Origin: Verrucomicrobiia bacterium
Lineage (GTDB): Bacteria > Verrucomicrobiota > Verrucomicrobiia > Verrucomicrobiales > Akkermansiaceae
Direction: 5' to 3'
Assembly (NCBI GenBank): GCA_947460915.1
Contig: CANHKJ010000194.1
Location: 1 to 5,957, forward strand
DNA: 5,957 nt
Of this stretch, positions 5,569 through 5,957 are shown piece by piece. The position numbers were made by a program, and so were the translations under genes. The notes under the pieces are model-generated. The model was not told the origin of the DNA. It saw only the letters and a program-made list of their open reading frames with translations, and ran no database searches. Within the stretch, counting starts at the first letter, position 1. Each line of letters opens with the position of its first letter.

Positions 5569-5957
5569 TCACTGCCCCTCACGCGATTGGAACCAATTTT
5601 TTACGGAAGGGCGGACGAGGACGATGATCGAAAAGATCCCCAAGGCGAGGCCGAAGGGGAAGGAAATGCAGTGAATACAAGAGATGACCAGGCAAAAGGT
5701 CCAGCGCTTACCCTGACCCATCCAACGAGCGGATAAAATGGTCAGCACGGTCATGGCGATGATCCATAGCCCCAGCAGCAATCCCACGCCAAAAAACATC
5801 CAGCCCATGGGTTCATTTTGCTCCAAGGCAATCCACAGACCAATTCCCATATAGATCATGGCGAACAGGCCCGCGATGCATTCGAGGCCGGCATAGACGT
5901 AGGCACAAATGCCTAGGCTGCGCAGATGAGACGCGTCTTTTTCCTCAAATATGATGG
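5569..5957 (-). CDS. Small multi-pass membrane protein, 5' end outside window
   Basis: The frame is open to the right edge, so the gene is truncated at its 5' end. About 128 residues are visible, and the first ATG inside the window (5857-5859) is probably internal. The visible start reads IIFEEKDASHLRSLGICAYVYAGLECIAGLFAMIYMGIGLW, a soluble lead-in and a first hydrophobic helix. A Gly/Leu-rich segment (MGWMFFGVGLLLGLWIIAMTVLTILSA) follows. Next come a basic loop (MGQGKRWTF) and a last helix pair (FCLVISCIHCISFPFGLALGIFSIIVLVRPSV), ending KNWFQSREGQ. The pattern of three to four membrane segments with 'TFCLVI..I.C...PFG..LG.F.IIVL.RPSV' fits a recurrent uncharacterised family I associate with Planctomycetes and Verrucomicrobia. 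The function is unknown. Nothing ties it to the HicB-like gene beyond orientation. Confidence 0.85.
   Translation of the reverse strand, partial: IIFEEKDASHLRSLGICAYVYAGLECIAGLFAMIYMGIGLWIALEQNEPMGWMFFGVGLLLGLWIIAMTVLTILSARWMGQGKRWTFCLVISCIHCISFPFGLALGIFSIIVLVRPSVKNWFQSREGQ

Noticed and set aside
1..5957. CRISPR array, tRNA or rRNA genes, or an insertion-sequence transposase
   Set aside because: No regularly spaced repeats, cloverleaf, rRNA-like sequence or transposase motif was seen on either strand.

Overview
The window looks like an accessory stretch of a Verrucomicrobiota-type genome, or a close relative in the PVC group. This is inferred from recalled family style and not from a search. 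Supporting features are a large secreted protein with 'DSD..PDW.E' and thrombospondin-3-like Asp-rich motifs, an exported partner with a C-terminal membrane anchor, and a small multi-TM protein of a type I associate with Verrucomicrobia and Planctomycetes. All convincing genes lie on the minus strand.

Layout, right to left (the direction of transcription). First comes a 5'-truncated small membrane protein (5569-5957). Next is a 72-residue HicB-like antitoxin (5284-5502) with no HicA toxin after it, only a 13-codon stub beginning MKIP. Then comes a densely structured, non-coding 180-nt block (about 5033-5212). Its hairpin order, GNRA loops and conserved-looking single-stranded stretches match what I remember of HEARO RNA, the omega RNA of IscB/IsrB RNA-guided nucleases. 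No IscB, IsrB or transposase gene is in the window, so this would be an orphan omega RNA. Immediately downstream is a two-gene unit: a 983-residue secreted multidomain protein with a C-terminal metzincin-like zinc-peptidase motif (2038-4989), followed with a 1-nt gap or 8-nt overlap by an exported protein with a single C-terminal membrane anchor (1167-2036). About 280 nt of repeat-bearing non-coding DNA follows. Then comes a soluble helical protein of unknown function (184-888) and a left-edge segment with an 11-bp inverted repeat that may end a plus-strand gene lying mostly outside the window.

The protease and anchored protein are probably co-translated and both act outside the cytoplasm. 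The HicB-like gene and the structured RNA form a separate mobile or defence-flavoured patch. The most interesting item is the putative stand-alone HEARO/omega RNA sitting where a hicA toxin gene would usually be, directly in front of the secreted protease gene.
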